Part shown: piece by piece, positions 22,868 to 32,028 of the stretch | Numbering within the stretch: the first letter of the stretch is position 1 | Layout: each line of letters opens with the position of its first letter | Assembly (NCBI GenBank): GCA_020725625.1 | Contig: DYET01000090.1 | Span: 1 to 50,259, forward strand | Direction: 5' to 3' | Length of the DNA: 50,259 nt | Origin: Desulfovirgula sp. | GTDB taxonomy: Bacteria; Bacillota; Desulfotomaculia; Desulfotomaculales; Desulfocucumaceae | The notes under the pieces: model-generated | The model's database searches: none | Told to the model about the DNA's origin: nothing | Seen by the model: only the letters and a program-made list of their open reading frames with translations | Program-made: the position numbers and the translations under genes

Positions 22868-24049
22868 TTAAACGCTTTCAACCACCATGGCGGTACCCTG
22901 CCCCCCGCCGATGCACAGTGTGGCCAGCCCGTACCTGCTGTCCCGCTTTTTCATCTCGTGCAGCAGGGTAACCAGGATCCTGGCCCCGCTGGCCCCGATG
23001 GGATGCCCGAGGGCCACTGCGCCCCCGTTCACGTTCAACTTTTCCGCCGGGAACTCGAGCTCCTTGGCCACGGCGCAGGCCTGGGCCGCAAAGGCCTCGT
23101 TCGCCTCCACCAGGTCCATGTCGGCCACGCTGAGTCCGGCCTTCTTGAGGGCTTTCCTGCTGGAAGGGATGGGCCCCAGTCCCATGTAGGCCGGGTCTAC
23201 ACCGGCGGTGGCGGTGGACCTGATTACGAACAGGGGTTTAATTCCCAGTTCCCTGGCCTTGTCCGACGACATGACCACCACGGCGGCGGCGCCGTCGTTA
23301 ATTCCCGAGGCGTTGCCCGCCGTTACCGTGCCGCCTTTCTTAAAGGCCGGGGGCAGCTTTGACAGCACCTCCATGGTTGTCCCGCGGCGCGGAAACTCAT
23401 CGGTGTCGAACAATACCGGGTCGCCCTTTTTCTGGGGTATCGCCACCGGGACAATCTCATCCTTAAACCGGCCGGAATCAATGGCGGCGATGGCTTTTTC
23501 CTGGCTGGCCACTGAAAATCGGTCCTGATCCTCCCTGGTTATGCCGTATTTTTCAGCGATGTTTTCCGCCGTGATGCCCATGTGGACATCGTTGAAGGCA
23601 CACCACAGCCCGTCCTTAATCATGGCGTCGACCAGCTTTCCGTCTCCCATGCGGTAGCCCCACCTGGCCCGGTCGATCAGGTACGGCGCCAGGGACATGT
23701 TCTCCATGCCGCCCGCCACCACTATTTCGGCCTCACCGCACCAGACCTGCTGGGCCGCGGTGCCGACCGCCTTCAGGCCCGAACCGCAAACAAGGTTCAG
23801 GGTCCAGGCGGGCACCTCCCGGGGCAGGCCGGCCTTCAGGGCGGCCTGCCGGGCGGGGTTCTGCCCCAGGCCCGCCTGCAGAACGTTGCCCATGATCACC
23901 TCATCCACCAGTTCTCCGCCGATCCCGGCCCTGTTCAGAGCCTCCTTGATTACCAGGGCACCCAGATCCACCGCCGGGGTTCCTTTCAAGGATCCGTCGA
24001 ACCTCCCTACCGCCACCCTGACCGAACTGACAATCACCGCTTCCTTCAT
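22868..24049 (-). CDS. Acetyl-CoA acetyltransferase (thiolase)
   Basis: A 393-residue thiolase joining or cleaving acetoacetyl-CoA and related 3-ketoacyl-CoA. The nucleophile Cys88 ([10 protein letters not shown]), His349 ([10 protein letters not shown]) and Cys379 (CIGGGQG) are all present. The lysine usual before VCGSG is a leucine. ATG 24049 has GAGG eight bases upstream; TTG 24052 is a weaker alternative. It lies between the HdrD-like gene and crotonase in the acyl-CoA cluster. A second, only moderately similar thiolase is encoded at 48918-50093. Confidence 0.93.
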   Translation of the reverse strand: MKEAVIVSSVRVAVGRFDGSLKGTPAVDLGALVIKEALNRAGIGGELVDEVIMGNVLQAGLGQNPARQAALKAGLPREVPAWTLNLVCGSGLKAVGTAAQQVWCGEAEIVVAGGMENMSLAPYLIDRARWGYRMGDGKLVDAMIKDGLWCAFNDVHMGITAENIAEKYGITREDQDRFSVASQEKAIAAIDSGRFKDEIVPVAIPQKKGDPVLFDTDEFPRRGTTMEVLSKLPPAFKKGGTVTAGNASGINDGAAAVVVMSSDKARELGIKPLFVIRSTATAGVDPAYMGLGPIPSSRKALKKAGLSVADMDLVEANEAFAAQACAVAKELEFPAEKLNVNGGAVALGHPIGASGARILVTLLHEMKKRDSRYGLATLCIGGGQGTAMVVESV

Positions 24050-24149
24050 CAACCAAACCTCTTCCTTTCAAAAAATTTTCAGTCTTCTTTCGAGCAAAAA
24101 ATATGCCAGGAAAAAAACCCGCCTGCAGCTCGAGAAAAAATACAAACAC

Positions 24150-24204
24150 GCCCAGGGTTGTATTCAAAAATATACATTCATGAATACATTGCTTTACCCT
24201 GGGC
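24150..24204. other. Long imperfect inverted repeat between thiolase and HdrD-like genes
   Basis: GCCCAGGGT pairs with ACCCTGGGC at the ends, and GTATTCA with TGAATAC inside. The inner stem is offset by an internal loop on one side. On the minus strand the repeat is followed by GTGTTTGTATTTTTT, so it could terminate or process the transcript from the HdrD-like gene before thiolase. Confidence 0.6.
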
Positions 24205-24240
24205 TTAAAAATCCTGCTTCGCCTTGGGTCCGGCGGTGTG

Positions 24241-25398
24241 TTACAGGCTTTCCCTGAGTATCTCGCTGATGTCCTTGACGGACATTTCCTCATCCTTGTT
24301 CAGGTTTTTAAGGCTGTCCTCCAGCATGACTATGCAGTAAGGGCAGGCGGTGGCGATCACCTGTGACCCGCTTTCCGAAGCCTCTTTCACCTTAACGTCG
24401 GAAAAGCGCTGGCCGGCCTTGGTTTCCATCCAGATCCGGGCCCCGCCGCCGCTGCAGCACATGCTGTAGTCCTTGTTTCCTTTAAACTCGGCCAGGCTGA
24501 TCCCGGGCACCGACCCAATCAAATCCCTGGGGGCCTCGAAAATCCGGCTGTGCCTGCCCAGGTAGCAGGGCTCGTGGTAAATGACCTTCTGGTCCAGGGC
24601 TTTTGAAAGCTTCAGCCTTCCCCCGGACAGAAGCTGCTGCAGCAGTTCGGTATAGTGAACAACCTCAAACTCCGCCCCGAACTCCGGGTACTCGTTCTTG
24701 AAGGTATAAAGGCAGTGGGGGGAGGTTGTGATTATCTTTTTCACGCCCTTTTCGCCGAACAGGCCGATGTTGTGCCGGGCCAGGCTGCCGAATTCCTCCT
24801 CGGCCCCGATTTTGCGGACCGACTCCCCGCAGCACTTCTCCTCGTTGCCGATGATGCCGAAGCTGACCCCCGCTGCCTTCAGCAGGTCGACGATGGACCT
24901 GGCCACCTTCTGGCCGCGGCCGTCGTAAGCCGAAGTGCAGCAGACGTACAGGAGGTATTCCTTGTCCGGGGTGAATTCCGGGACGTCGTGACCCTTGGTC
25001 CAGGCCACGCGATCATTTTTTTCCTGTGACCAGGGGTTGCCCTGGCTGTTGATGCTTCCCAGCACCGCCTTGAGGTTCTTGGGGATGCCGCCGGTCTCAC
25101 AGATAACACTGCGCATGGACCTGACCACGTTGGGTATTTTTATCCCCCGGGGACACTTGACGCCGCACTGGTTGCAGGTTGTGCAGGCAAAAAGGTAATC
25201 GTCGGACTCGTACCCGTCGTATCCCAGCCTGCCCATGTGGAACATGGCCCGGACGTTGAATTCGGATTTTTCCTCCATCCTGCCCCAGGGGCAGGAACCG
25301 GTGCAGAGCCCGCACTGCATGCAAAGCTGTATTTCTTCGCCGCCGCTGGCCACGATGGCGTCTCTTACCTCGTCAAAAAGCATCAAAGGTTCGGACAT
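24241..25398 (-). CDS. HdrD-like (Fe-S)-binding oxidoreductase
   Basis: A 385-residue cytosolic protein of the heterodisulfide-reductase D / glycolate-oxidase Fe-S family. The N-terminus carries two [4Fe-4S] motifs (CMQCGLCTGSCP and CTTCNQCGVKCPRG). The C-terminal half has the two cysteine-rich CCG modules (EKCCGESVRK with CYLGRHSR, and MCCSGGGARIW with ATACPYC). No membrane segment is present, unlike ETF:menaquinone oxidoreductases with a fused anchor. Placed next to EtfBA and acyl-CoA dehydrogenase, it probably accepts or donates electrons for EtfAB. ATG 25398 follows AAGGAGG. Confidence 0.88.
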   Translation of the reverse strand: MSEPLMLFDEVRDAIVASGGEEIQLCMQCGLCTGSCPWGRMEEKSEFNVRAMFHMGRLGYDGYESDDYLFACTTCNQCGVKCPRGIKIPNVVRSMRSVICETGGIPKNLKAVLGSINSQGNPWSQEKNDRVAWTKGHDVPEFTPDKEYLLYVCCTSAYDGRGQKVARSIVDLLKAAGVSFGIIGNEEKCCGESVRKIGAEEEFGSLARHNIGLFGEKGVKKIITTSPHCLYTFKNEYPEFGAEFEVVHYTELLQQLLSGGRLKLSKALDQKVIYHEPCYLGRHSRIFEAPRDLIGSVPGISLAEFKGNKDYSMCCSGGGARIWMETKAGQRFSDVKVKEASESGSQVIATACPYCIVMLEDSLKNLNKDEEMSVKDISEILRESL

Positions 25399-25568
25399 TG
25401 ATTTTCCTCCTTGCTCCCGGATTAAAAAATAAAGCCGCAAACTTGGCCGGAAACCCAAAACCGGAATCCGGACCCCAAAGACGCAAAAAATGCGGCACCC
25501 GTTATCTTCCGGCCTAAACCGCGCCCTGATTTAAACACGCGCAAACCCGGTGCATGCCACCCAACCAT

Positions 25569-25597
25569 TCTGTCTGTCTTCCTGACTCCTGTTTCCC
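25569..25597. repeat. Degenerate period-7 repeat
   Basis: CTTCCTG, ACTCCTG and TTTCCCG succeed one another, preceded by TTCTGTCTGT. This is similar in type to the heptamer tracts at 21863 and 50105 when read on the other strand. Confidence 0.35.
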
Positions 25598-25666
25598 GGA
25601 ACTTGATATTTTTAGGCAGAGTAAGAAATTTTTTGCCTCCTCATTTCCGGGAAAATATGGCAGGTA

Positions 25667-25695
25667 GCGGCCCTTCCCGGTCCGGAAAGGGCCGC
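25667..25695 (-). terminator. Hairpin after etfA
   Basis: On the minus strand GCGGCCCTTTCC pairs with GGAAGGGCCGC (one bulged T). The following sequence has only TATTTT, so it may be an RNA-stability or weak termination element rather than a full terminator. Confidence 0.5.
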
Positions 25696-25703
25696 GTCGG
25701 CGC

Positions 25704-26687
25704 CTAACCTGCAAGCAGCTTTTTGAATTCCTCGGTCATAATGGGGACGACTTCGAACAGGTCGCCCACTATTCCGTAATCCGCCACCTTGAAGATGTTT
25801 GCCTCGGGGTCCTTGTTGACGGCCACGATGCACTTGGAGGAGCTCATTCCGGCCAGGTGCTGGATGGCTCCCGATATTCCGCAGGCGATATATACAACCG
25901 GGGATACAGTCTTGCCGGTCTGGCCTACCTGGAAGCTGTGGGGTTTCCAGCCGGCGTCCACCGCCGCCCTGGAGGCTCCCACCGCTGCTCCCAGCACGTC
26001 GGCCAGGTCCTCCAGGATTTTGAAGTTTTCCGGGCCCTTCATGCCGCGGCCGCCCGAGACGATGATGTCGGCCTCGGTGAGTTCCGGCCTGGTGCTGATT
26101 TGAAGGACTATGTCCTTGATCGCCTGGCGGATGTCCCCCGTAGCGGTGTCCACGGCAACAACCTCGGCCGGCCGGCCGGCCTGGGTTCCCTCAATGGACA
26201 GTACGTTGGGGCGGATGGTAGCCATTACCGGGCGGGCCTCTGGGCATGAAGCCTTGACAAAGGCCTTACCGGCGTATATCGGTCGGGTAAAGACCAGTTG
26301 GCCGTCTTCCAGGGCCATGTCGGTACAGTCGGTCATCAGGCCGGTTCCCAGTTTCTGGGCCACCTGGGCGGCCAGGTCGCGGCCGGTCACGGTGCAGCCC
26401 ATGAGTATGGCGCTGGGCTCTTTCTCCTTGGCCAGGCCGGCCAGGGCGTTGGCGTACCCGTCGGTGGTGTATTTCTCCAGGGCGTCGCTTTCCAGCACAA
26501 ACACCTTGTCGGCGCCGTATTCCCCGAGGCCCGGGGCCAGGCCGGCCACTCCCTTGCCCGGCAGCACGGCGCAGAGTTCCTCGCCCAGGCTGTCGGCGAT
26601 CTTTCGCCCGGCACTCAAAAGCTCGTAGGTTACCTTCTTAATTTTGCCGTCACGCTGTTCCACAAATACCCATATTCCTTTTGCCAT
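25704..26687 (-). CDS. etfA: Electron transfer flavoprotein alpha subunit
   Basis: A 327-residue EtfA subunit. The C-terminal FAD-binding part shows GASRAAVDAG, QVGQTGKTVSP, YIACGISGAIQH and VNKDPEANIF. It forms a heterodimer with EtfB and carries electrons between acyl-CoA dehydrogenase and an acceptor, which may be the HdrD-like protein downstream. ATG 26687 follows AAGGAAT. It lies 32 bases after etfB, the usual etfBA order. Bifurcating versus simple ETF cannot be decided safely from the sequence by eye. Confidence 0.96.
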   Translation of the reverse strand: MAKGIWVFVEQRDGKIKKVTYELLSAGRKIADSLGEELCAVLPGKGVAGLAPGLGEYGADKVFVLESDALEKYTTDGYANALAGLAKEKEPSAILMGCTVTGRDLAAQVAQKLGTGLMTDCTDMALEDGQLVFTRPIYAGKAFVKASCPEARPVMATIRPNVLSIEGTQAGRPAEVVAVDTATGDIRQAIKDIVLQISTRPELTEADIIVSGGRGMKGPENFKILEDLADVLGAAVGASRAAVDAGWKPHSFQVGQTGKTVSPVVYIACGISGAIQHLAGMSSSKCIVAVNKDPEANIFKVADYGIVGDLFEVVPIMTEEFKKLLAG

Positions 26688-26719
26688 ATTCCTTGACCCT
26701 CCCTTTTAAGTTCCTGTCC

Positions 26720-27490
26720 TTATATAACCTTTGCTTCTTCCCGCAGGGCCTTAACCAGGTCGCGGGCGGCATCCGCAGGCTCGCCGGGAATGATTTTTCC
26801 GGCTGCCCGGGCCGAGGGCAGGAAATAACTCAGTGCCTTGACCTTGGGGGCAACCTGTCCGGCATCCAGGCCCAGGTCGGCCAGGGTCTTTTTCTCCATG
26901 GGCTTCTTCTTGGCCTGCATGATTCCCTTCATGGACGGATAGCGGGGCTCGTTGAGGCCCTTCTGGGCGGTGAAGACGGCCGGCAGGGCCACTTCCAACA
27001 CCTGGCTGCCGCCCTCGATTTCCTTTGTGGCGGTGGCCTTGCCGTCGGCGATCTCCAGCTTGGTCACCACGTTTACCACGGGCAGGCCCAGTATTTCGGC
27101 CACCCGGCCGGCGACCTGGGCGGATCCGTCGTCGATTGCCCTGAAGCCGCCCAGTACAATGTCATACTGCAGCCCCGAAATGGCCTTGGCAAGAATGGTG
27201 GCGGTGGTAAACTCGTCCACTTCCTCCATGCCCGGGTCGACCAGCACAGCCTTGTCCGCACCCATGGCCAGGGCCTGGCGCAGGGCGTCCTGGGCTTCCG
27301 GTCCGCCCACGCTGACCACGGTGACTTCCCCGCCATGCTTTTCTTTGATCCTCAGGGCTTCCTCCACTGCAAACTCGCAGTAGGGATTCATGATCAGGCT
27401 CACACCCTGCTTGTTGATTTTGCCGTTGGCATCGAGGGCGATTTTAGCCTCGGTGTCAAAGGTCTGCTTCATGCACACTACGATATTCAT
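26720..27490 (-). CDS. etfB: Electron transfer flavoprotein beta subunit
   Basis: A 256-residue EtfB subunit, with the N-terminal MNIVVCMKQTFDTEAKI, MNPYCEFAVEEALRIKEK, GGFRAIDDGSAQVAGRVAEILGLP and the signature region around LPAVFTAQKGLNEPRYPSMKGIM. ATG 27490 follows AAAGGAGG and matches the family start; the open frame further upstream has no ribosome site. Gene order acyl-CoA dehydrogenase, etfB, etfA matches butyryl-CoA dehydrogenase-Etf operons of Clostridia, where these proteins form a complex. Confidence 0.96.
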   Translation of the reverse strand: MNIVVCMKQTFDTEAKIALDANGKINKQGVSLIMNPYCEFAVEEALRIKEKHGGEVTVVSVGGPEAQDALRQALAMGADKAVLVDPGMEEVDEFTTATILAKAISGLQYDIVLGGFRAIDDGSAQVAGRVAEILGLPVVNVVTKLEIADGKATATKEIEGGSQVLEVALPAVFTAQKGLNEPRYPSMKGIMQAKKKPMEKKTLADLGLDAGQVAPKVKALSYFLPSARAAGKIIPGEPADAARDLVKALREEAKVI

Positions 27491-27612
27491 ACGCTTCCTC
27501 CTTTGCTGTAATAACTTTTGACCGCAGCCGCCCGGCCAACAACCCCTCAGCCGCAAGCTTCACCGGCATTCTCGGGCTCCGGGCAGACAGCCCGCAGCTG
27601 CAGCCGAATTGC

Positions 27613-28752
27613 TTATTTTAAGATGTTCGACGCGATGACGATGCGCTGGACCTCGCTGGTTCCCTCGTAAATCTCGGTGATCTTGGCGTCCCGCATCATC
27701 CGCTCCACCGGATATTCCCGGGTATAACCGTAGCCGCCGAATATCTGAACAGCCTTGGTCGTCACCGCCATCGCCGTTTCCGACGCGAACAGCTTGGCCA
27801 TGGCCGATTGTTTCGAATATGGCTGCTTTGTATCTTTAAGGTACGCCGCCTGGTATACCAGCAGGCGGGCCGCTTCTATCTGTGTCGCCATGTCGGCCAG
27901 CATCCACTGCAGGCCCTGGTTTGCCGAAATTGGCTTCCCGAACTGCTCCCTGACCTTGCTGTAATTAAGGGCCTGATCGAAAGCTCCCTGTGCGATGCCC
28001 AGGGCCTGGGCGGCAATGCCTATCCGGCCGCCGTCAAGGGTCATCATGACTATCTTAAACCCCTGTCCTTCTTCACCCAGCAGGTTTTCGGCCGGAATCC
28101 GGCAATTTTCGAAAACCAGCTCGTAGGTTGCCGAGGCCCGGATGCCCATCTTGTGCTCCTTCTTTCCAAAGGTGAAGCCCGGGGTGCCCTTTTCCACGAT
28201 AAAGGCGGAGATTCCCCTGTGTCCCTTGCTTCTGTCGGTGGACGCGAAAATCACGTATGTTTCGGCCAGGAAGGCGTTGGTGATAAAAATCTTGGTACCG
28301 TTCAGAACGAACTCGTTCCCTTCTTTTACGGCCGTTGTTTTCAGGGCGGCGGCGTCCGATCCTGCTGAAGGCTCAGTTAAGCCCATGGCCCCTATCTTTT
28401 CCCCGCTGCAGAGGGGCACCAGGTATTTCTTTTTCTGATCCTCGGTGCCAAAGGCGTATATCGGCCAGGCACAGAGGGAGGTGTGGGCCGACACCAGCAC
28501 CCCGCTGGAGGCGCATATGCGGCTCAGCTCCTCCACCGCGATGGCGTAGCTGAGGTTGTCCATGCCCGCCCCCCCGTACTCCTCGGGATATGGTATGCCC
28601 GTCAGGCCCATTTCCGCCATCTTGTTCCACAGGCTTAAATCATATTCCTCTTTTTCATCCATTTCGGCCGCCTTGGGCGCGATCTCCGACTCGGCAAAAT
28701 CACGCACCGTTTTGTTAAGCAGTTCCTGCTCTTCGGTTAACTTGAAAATCAC
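27613..28752 (-). CDS. Acyl-CoA dehydrogenase (short-chain/butyryl-type)
   Basis: A 379-residue flavoenzyme interconverting acyl-CoA and trans-2-enoyl-CoA, coupled to EtfAB. Landmarks are [11 protein letters not shown] (FAD/substrate loop), [24 protein letters not shown] and the catalytic base Glu363 in [17 protein letters not shown] 28752 follows GGAGGAG. As first gene of the minus-strand cluster it lies behind a ~540-base control region with a FadR-like palindrome. The length and YEGTSEV position resemble butyryl-CoA dehydrogenases; chain-length preference is inferred. Confidence 0.94.
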   Translation of the reverse strand: MIFKLTEEQELLNKTVRDFAESEIAPKAAEMDEKEEYDLSLWNKMAEMGLTGIPYPEEYGGAGMDNLSYAIAVEELSRICASSGVLVSAHTSLCAWPIYAFGTEDQKKKYLVPLCSGEKIGAMGLTEPSAGSDAAALKTTAVKEGNEFVLNGTKIFITNAFLAETYVIFASTDRSKGHRGISAFIVEKGTPGFTFGKKEHKMGIRASATYELVFENCRIPAENLLGEEGQGFKIVMMTLDGGRIGIAAQALGIAQGAFDQALNYSKVREQFGKPISANQGLQWMLADMATQIEAARLLVYQAAYLKDTKQPYSKQSAMAKLFASETAMAVTTKAVQIFGGYGYTREYPVERMMRDAKITEIYEGTSEVQRIVIASNILK

Positions 28753-28978
28753 AGCAACTCCTCCTTATCAGTGCTGGGATCGGTTGCTATCCAAAAAAAG
28801 GCCCTCCAATCCCTCCCCCGTTGTTAATGCAAATCATATGCCAGCTTTCCCTAATCCTCTCCTTTTGACTTGCATTTTTAATCCGCTGCGCTTGCAGTTT
28901 GACCTTTACCGAAACCTGGATACCCTAAAACCACCTCCTCAGAGCGCGGCCAAGGCCTGGTACAATCCTTCCACCGCT

Positions 28979-28996
28979 TGACTGAACAATCACTCA
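28979..28996 (-). promoter_or_regulatory. FadR(TetR)-like operator upstream of the acyl-CoA cluster
   Basis: TGACTGAACAATCACTCA matches 15 of 18 positions of the Bacillus FadR consensus as I recall it (TGAATGAMTANTCATTCA). It sits 227 bases before the acyl-CoA dehydrogenase start, beside an AT-rich stretch that could hold the promoter. A TetR-type repressor released by acyl-CoA is the expected regulator; none is encoded in the window. Confidence 0.4.
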
Positions 28997-29197
28997 TATA
29001 CTTTAATATAAAAATATTTTAAAACATTATTAAAATCAATACCGTGGAGAAGTTTTTTGCCATAACCCAGGCCCCGGACATAATGATACTTCGACAGGAA
29101 CAAGAGAAAGTCCTGTTTTTTATTGCAAAGATGAAGGGTTATCGGTGTATAGTTTTATTAACATGTTTCACGAAGCGACAGGGTGTAATAATTTTAA

Positions 29198-29218
29198 GGG
29201 GCTCCCCAGGAGAGCCCC
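29198..29218 (-). terminator. Probable terminator after glgA
   Basis: GGGGCTC pairs with GAGCCCC over a seven-base loop, with TTAAAATTATT on the 3' side of the minus strand. A second stem next to it (29221-29248 region, GCTGCTGAC with GTCGGCAGC) strengthens the structure. The T-run is interrupted, so efficiency is uncertain. Confidence 0.5.
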
Positions 29219-29290
29219 CAGGCTGCCGACAAAGTCAACGTCAGCAGCTTTTAGTTTAAGCTCTAAAAAAGATTCACTTACAGCCGGATT

Positions 29291-30784
29291 TCAGGCTGTC
29301 CTGGCCCTTTCCAGGTGCCTGCCGATCGCTTCCTGGTATAGCTGCAGGTATTCCACAGCCGACTTGGCCCAGGAAAAATCATGGTCCATGGCGTTCCTGG
29401 CCAGCTTTGTCCACTGGGCCGGGTCGTCACGGTAAAGCTTCAGCGCCCTGGCGATGGCATGATAAAGCGCCCTCCCGTTGTATTCAGAAAAAACGAAGCC
29501 GTTTCCAGATCCCGTCACCGGGTTGTAGTCGTGGACGGTGTCCGCCAGTCCGCCGGTGGCTCTGACGATGGGAACGGTGCCATACCTCATGGCGATTAAC
29601 TGCCCAAGCCCGCAGGGCTCAAACCTGGAGGGCATCAGAAACATGTCCGCCCCGGCGTAAATCCTCTGGGCCAGTATGGAATTGTAACCGATATACACCC
29701 CGGCCTTCTGCGGGTACCTTTCCTTAAGTTTCTTGAACATTTCCTCGTAATACCGGTCCCCGCTGCCCAGCACTGCAAGCTGGATATCCAGGTGCATCAG
29801 TTCCTCGGAAATTTCGGAAATCAGGTCCAGACCCTTCTGGTCCACCAGCCTCGAAATCAGCCCCATCACCGGAATGTCCCGGACCGGAAGACCCATTTCC
29901 TTCTGCAGGGCGTACTTGTTCTCCTTCTTGTTCTCTATGCTGTCCCGGTCGTAGTTGCGGTGAATGCGGTGGTCCGTCCTGGGGTTAAACTCATGGTAGT
30001 TTATCCCGTTGACAATACCGTACAGGTCGCGCGATCGCTTGCGCAGCAGCCCGTCCATGCGCTCGCCCAGTTCGGGCCTCTGAATTTCCGAGGCGTACGT
30101 CCGGCTGACCGTGTTTATTATGTCGGCATACTTTATCCCCATCTTCATGTAGCTTACCGTGCCGTAAAACTCCAGCCTGTCCGGAACAAAGTACTCGTCC
30201 CCGACTCCCAGAATTTTCAGGGCGGCACCGGGGAAGTTGCCCTGGTACTGCAGGTTGTGGATGGTAAACACCGTGGATATCCTGGAGTAAAACGGGTCAT
30301 GCCGGTACCTGGTCTTGAGGAAAAAGGGTATCGGGCCGGTCTGCCAGTCATTGCAGTGAACGATGTCGGGCTGCCAGTTCAGTCGGGGAAGCATCTCCAG
30401 CAACCCCCGGCAGAAGAAGGCAAACCTCTCGGCATCGTCGGGGAACATGTACATGCCGTCCCGGTAAAAATAGTGGTGATTGTCCACCAGGTAGACAGGG
30501 ACGGTTTTGTGATCTCCGTTGTACTGGGCCTCGACGGCCGCTTCCCTGACAATGGCGGTTTCCATCCGGCCGGCAAAATTAACCGGATAGTCCGTGCGGT
30601 ACCTTCCGCCCTCGACGCCCTTATAGTGGGGCATGGCCACCCTGACGTCGTTTCCCGCGTGGTCGTTGGCAACGGTAGCCAGGGCCTTGGGAAGGGACCC
30701 GGCCACATCGGCCAACCCCCCGGTCTTGGCGAAGGGTACCACTTCCGACGACACCATCAATATCTTAAGGGGCCGGTCAAACAT
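29291..30784 (-). CDS. glgA: Glycogen synthase (GT5)
   Basis: A 497-residue glycogen synthase that extends alpha-1,4-glucan from ADP-glucose. Near the N-terminus is SSEVVPFAKTGGLADVAG with the sugar-nucleotide-binding KTGG. Further on come CNDWQTGPIP, VFTIHNLQYQG, GLISRLVDQKG and the C-terminal MPSRFEPCGLGQLIAMRYGTVPIV with its catalytic glutamate. ATG 30784 follows GAGGTGGGG. It overlaps galT by eight bases. Glycogen made here could feed MalQ, GH15, TreY and TreZ encoded elsewhere in the window. No glgB or glgC is present. Confidence 0.95.
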   Translation of the reverse strand: MFDRPLKILMVSSEVVPFAKTGGLADVAGSLPKALATVANDHAGNDVRVAMPHYKGVEGGRYRTDYPVNFAGRMETAIVREAAVEAQYNGDHKTVPVYLVDNHHYFYRDGMYMFPDDAERFAFFCRGLLEMLPRLNWQPDIVHCNDWQTGPIPFFLKTRYRHDPFYSRISTVFTIHNLQYQGNFPGAALKILGVGDEYFVPDRLEFYGTVSYMKMGIKYADIINTVSRTYASEIQRPELGERMDGLLRKRSRDLYGIVNGINYHEFNPRTDHRIHRNYDRDSIENKKENKYALQKEMGLPVRDIPVMGLISRLVDQKGLDLISEISEELMHLDIQLAVLGSGDRYYEEMFKKLKERYPQKAGVYIGYNSILAQRIYAGADMFLMPSRFEPCGLGQLIAMRYGTVPIVRATGGLADTVHDYNPVTGSGNGFVFSEYNGRALYHAIARALKLYRDDPAQWTKLARNAMDHDFSWAKSAVEYLQLYQEAIGRHLERARTA

Positions 30785-31832
30785 ATTTCCCCACCTCTCG
30801 GTATTTTTTCGCGTATTCTCCGTCATACATCACAACGGTCTCCCGGAGGTCCGAGGCGGCCATCTCGGGCGGAGTTGGGTTGATGTAGTAGCCCGTGCCC
30901 AGTTCGAACCCCGCCGCGATGGTCAGCCTGGGAAGGATCTCCAGGTGCCAGTGAAAGTGGATGAGGTCCTCCCTGCCGGTGTTCACCGGCGCCGTGCTGA
31001 TTACCAGGTTGTACGGTGGCCTGTTGAGGGCCGCCGTAAGTTTTTTCAGGGTGGTGCGGAGGACCGCGGACAGGTCGGCGACCTGGTCCTCCCTTATGAA
31101 CCCAAAGTCCTGCTGGTGATCCCTGGGAATAATCCAGGTTTCAAAGGGGAACCTGGAGGCGAAGGGCGCGATGGATATGAATTTGCCGGTTTCAACCACG
31201 ACCCGGTTTTGCTCCTGGATCTCCTGGACGATCATCTCGCACAAAATACAGCGCCCGGTTCTCCTGGCGTACCGGGTCAACCCTTCCAGTTTTCTTTCGA
31301 TTTCAACGGGCACCAGCGGGGTGGCGATGATCTGGGAATGAGGGTGTTCCAGGGACGCCCCGGCTGTGTTGCCGTGGTTCTTAAAAACCTGTATGTATTT
31401 CAGCCTGGCGTCGCGCCTCAAATCCATGGACCTGTCCCGCCAGGCCCGGATCACCTCCTGGACCTGGTAGCCGTTCATGTCCTCCAGGGCCCTTCCGTGG
31501 TCCGGGGACTCCACCACCACCTCGTGGGCCCCGACCCCGTTCATCACGCAATACAGCCCCAACTGCCTGATTTCATCTCGTCCCTCTATTCTCACGGCGG
31601 GAAATTTGTTCGGCACGACCCTGACCCACCAGCCTGGCCTGTCCCTGGCGCTCTCCCTGTCCCGGTACGCCAGCACTTCCGGCGGTGTCTGCCACTCGTG
31701 ATGCTCGCAGAGAGGGCAATCCCCCCCTTTTTTTTCATCCCGGGGAACCTTGAAATCATTGGGTCTCTTTCCCCTTTCGGTGGCAATCACAACCCATCTG
31801 TCCAAAACAGGGTCCTTTCTCCATTCCGGCAC
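30777..31832 (-). CDS. galT: Galactose-1-phosphate uridylyltransferase family protein
   Basis: A 351-residue GalT/HIT-superfamily nucleotidyltransferase. The N-terminus reads PEWRKDPVLDRWVVIATERGKRP, with a CPLC zinc half-site, then the active-site EHPHSQIIATP, a CILCEM second site and HFHWHLEILPR. GTG 31832 follows GGGGG with seven bases of spacing and matches the family start; a longer frame begins at 31913. It overlaps glgA, a pairing seen in other anaerobes. Its true role here may be UDP- or ADP-glucose metabolism for glycogen rather than galactose use, since no galK or galE lies in the window. Confidence 0.88.
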   Translation of the reverse strand: MPEWRKDPVLDRWVVIATERGKRPNDFKVPRDEKKGGDCPLCEHHEWQTPPEVLAYRDRESARDRPGWWVRVVPNKFPAVRIEGRDEIRQLGLYCVMNGVGAHEVVVESPDHGRALEDMNGYQVQEVIRAWRDRSMDLRRDARLKYIQVFKNHGNTAGASLEHPHSQIIATPLVPVEIERKLEGLTRYARRTGRCILCEMIVQEIQEQNRVVVETGKFISIAPFASRFPFETWIIPRDHQQDFGFIREDQVADLSAVLRTTLKKLTAALNRPPYNLVISTAPVNTGREDLIHFHWHLEILPRLTIAAGFELGTGYYINPTPPEMAASDLRETVVMYDGEYAKKYREVGKYV

Positions 31833-32028
31833 ACAGATGCCCCCATTCCAGTCAGCCGCTGGCCTGCGCCTGCCCGGCCCGGTATTATTTAAAAATATAT
31901 CGAGATTTAACACTTAATATTTTGAGCTTTCCGCAAAGCCGACGATTTTATGCAGTTGTCGGGGTTATTTGAGGTGAAAACGCCCCGGAAGGAATTCTAC
32001 CCCGATTAATAGAATAATAGGTTAAAAT

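Larger units (their letters stand above)
25399..25703. other. Gap between etfA and the HdrD-like gene
   Basis: No gene is seen in these 305 bases. Contents: a strong hairpin next to etfA (entry 25667-25695), a period-7 degenerate repeat near 25569-25597, and an AT-rich segment (AAATTTTTTGCC) that might hold a promoter for the HdrD-like gene. The gap may let the electron-transfer gene be expressed separately from etfBA. Confidence 0.4.
28753..29290. other. Intergenic control region between the acyl-CoA cluster and glgA
   Basis: No supported gene in 538 bases. The part nearest glgA holds two hairpins, which probably end the galT-glgA transcript. The middle (28979-29040) is strongly AT-rich and contains the FadR-like operator. 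The part next to the acyl-CoA dehydrogenase is a long leader without obvious structure. A 71-codon plus-strand frame at 29044 lacks a ribosome site. Confidence 0.5.

Noticed and set aside
21985-22971. 328-codon plus-strand frame opposite crotonase
   Set aside because: No ribosome site or domain. The minus-strand crotonase and thiolase are well conserved.
29044-29259. 71-codon plus-strand frame in the glgA/acyl-CoA intergenic region
   Set aside because: No ribosome site, mixed composition, and it runs through the hairpins that look like terminators.
30633-31892. 419-codon plus-strand frame opposite galT
   Set aside because: Composition is that of an antisense shadow, and galT/glgA are clearly real on the other strand.
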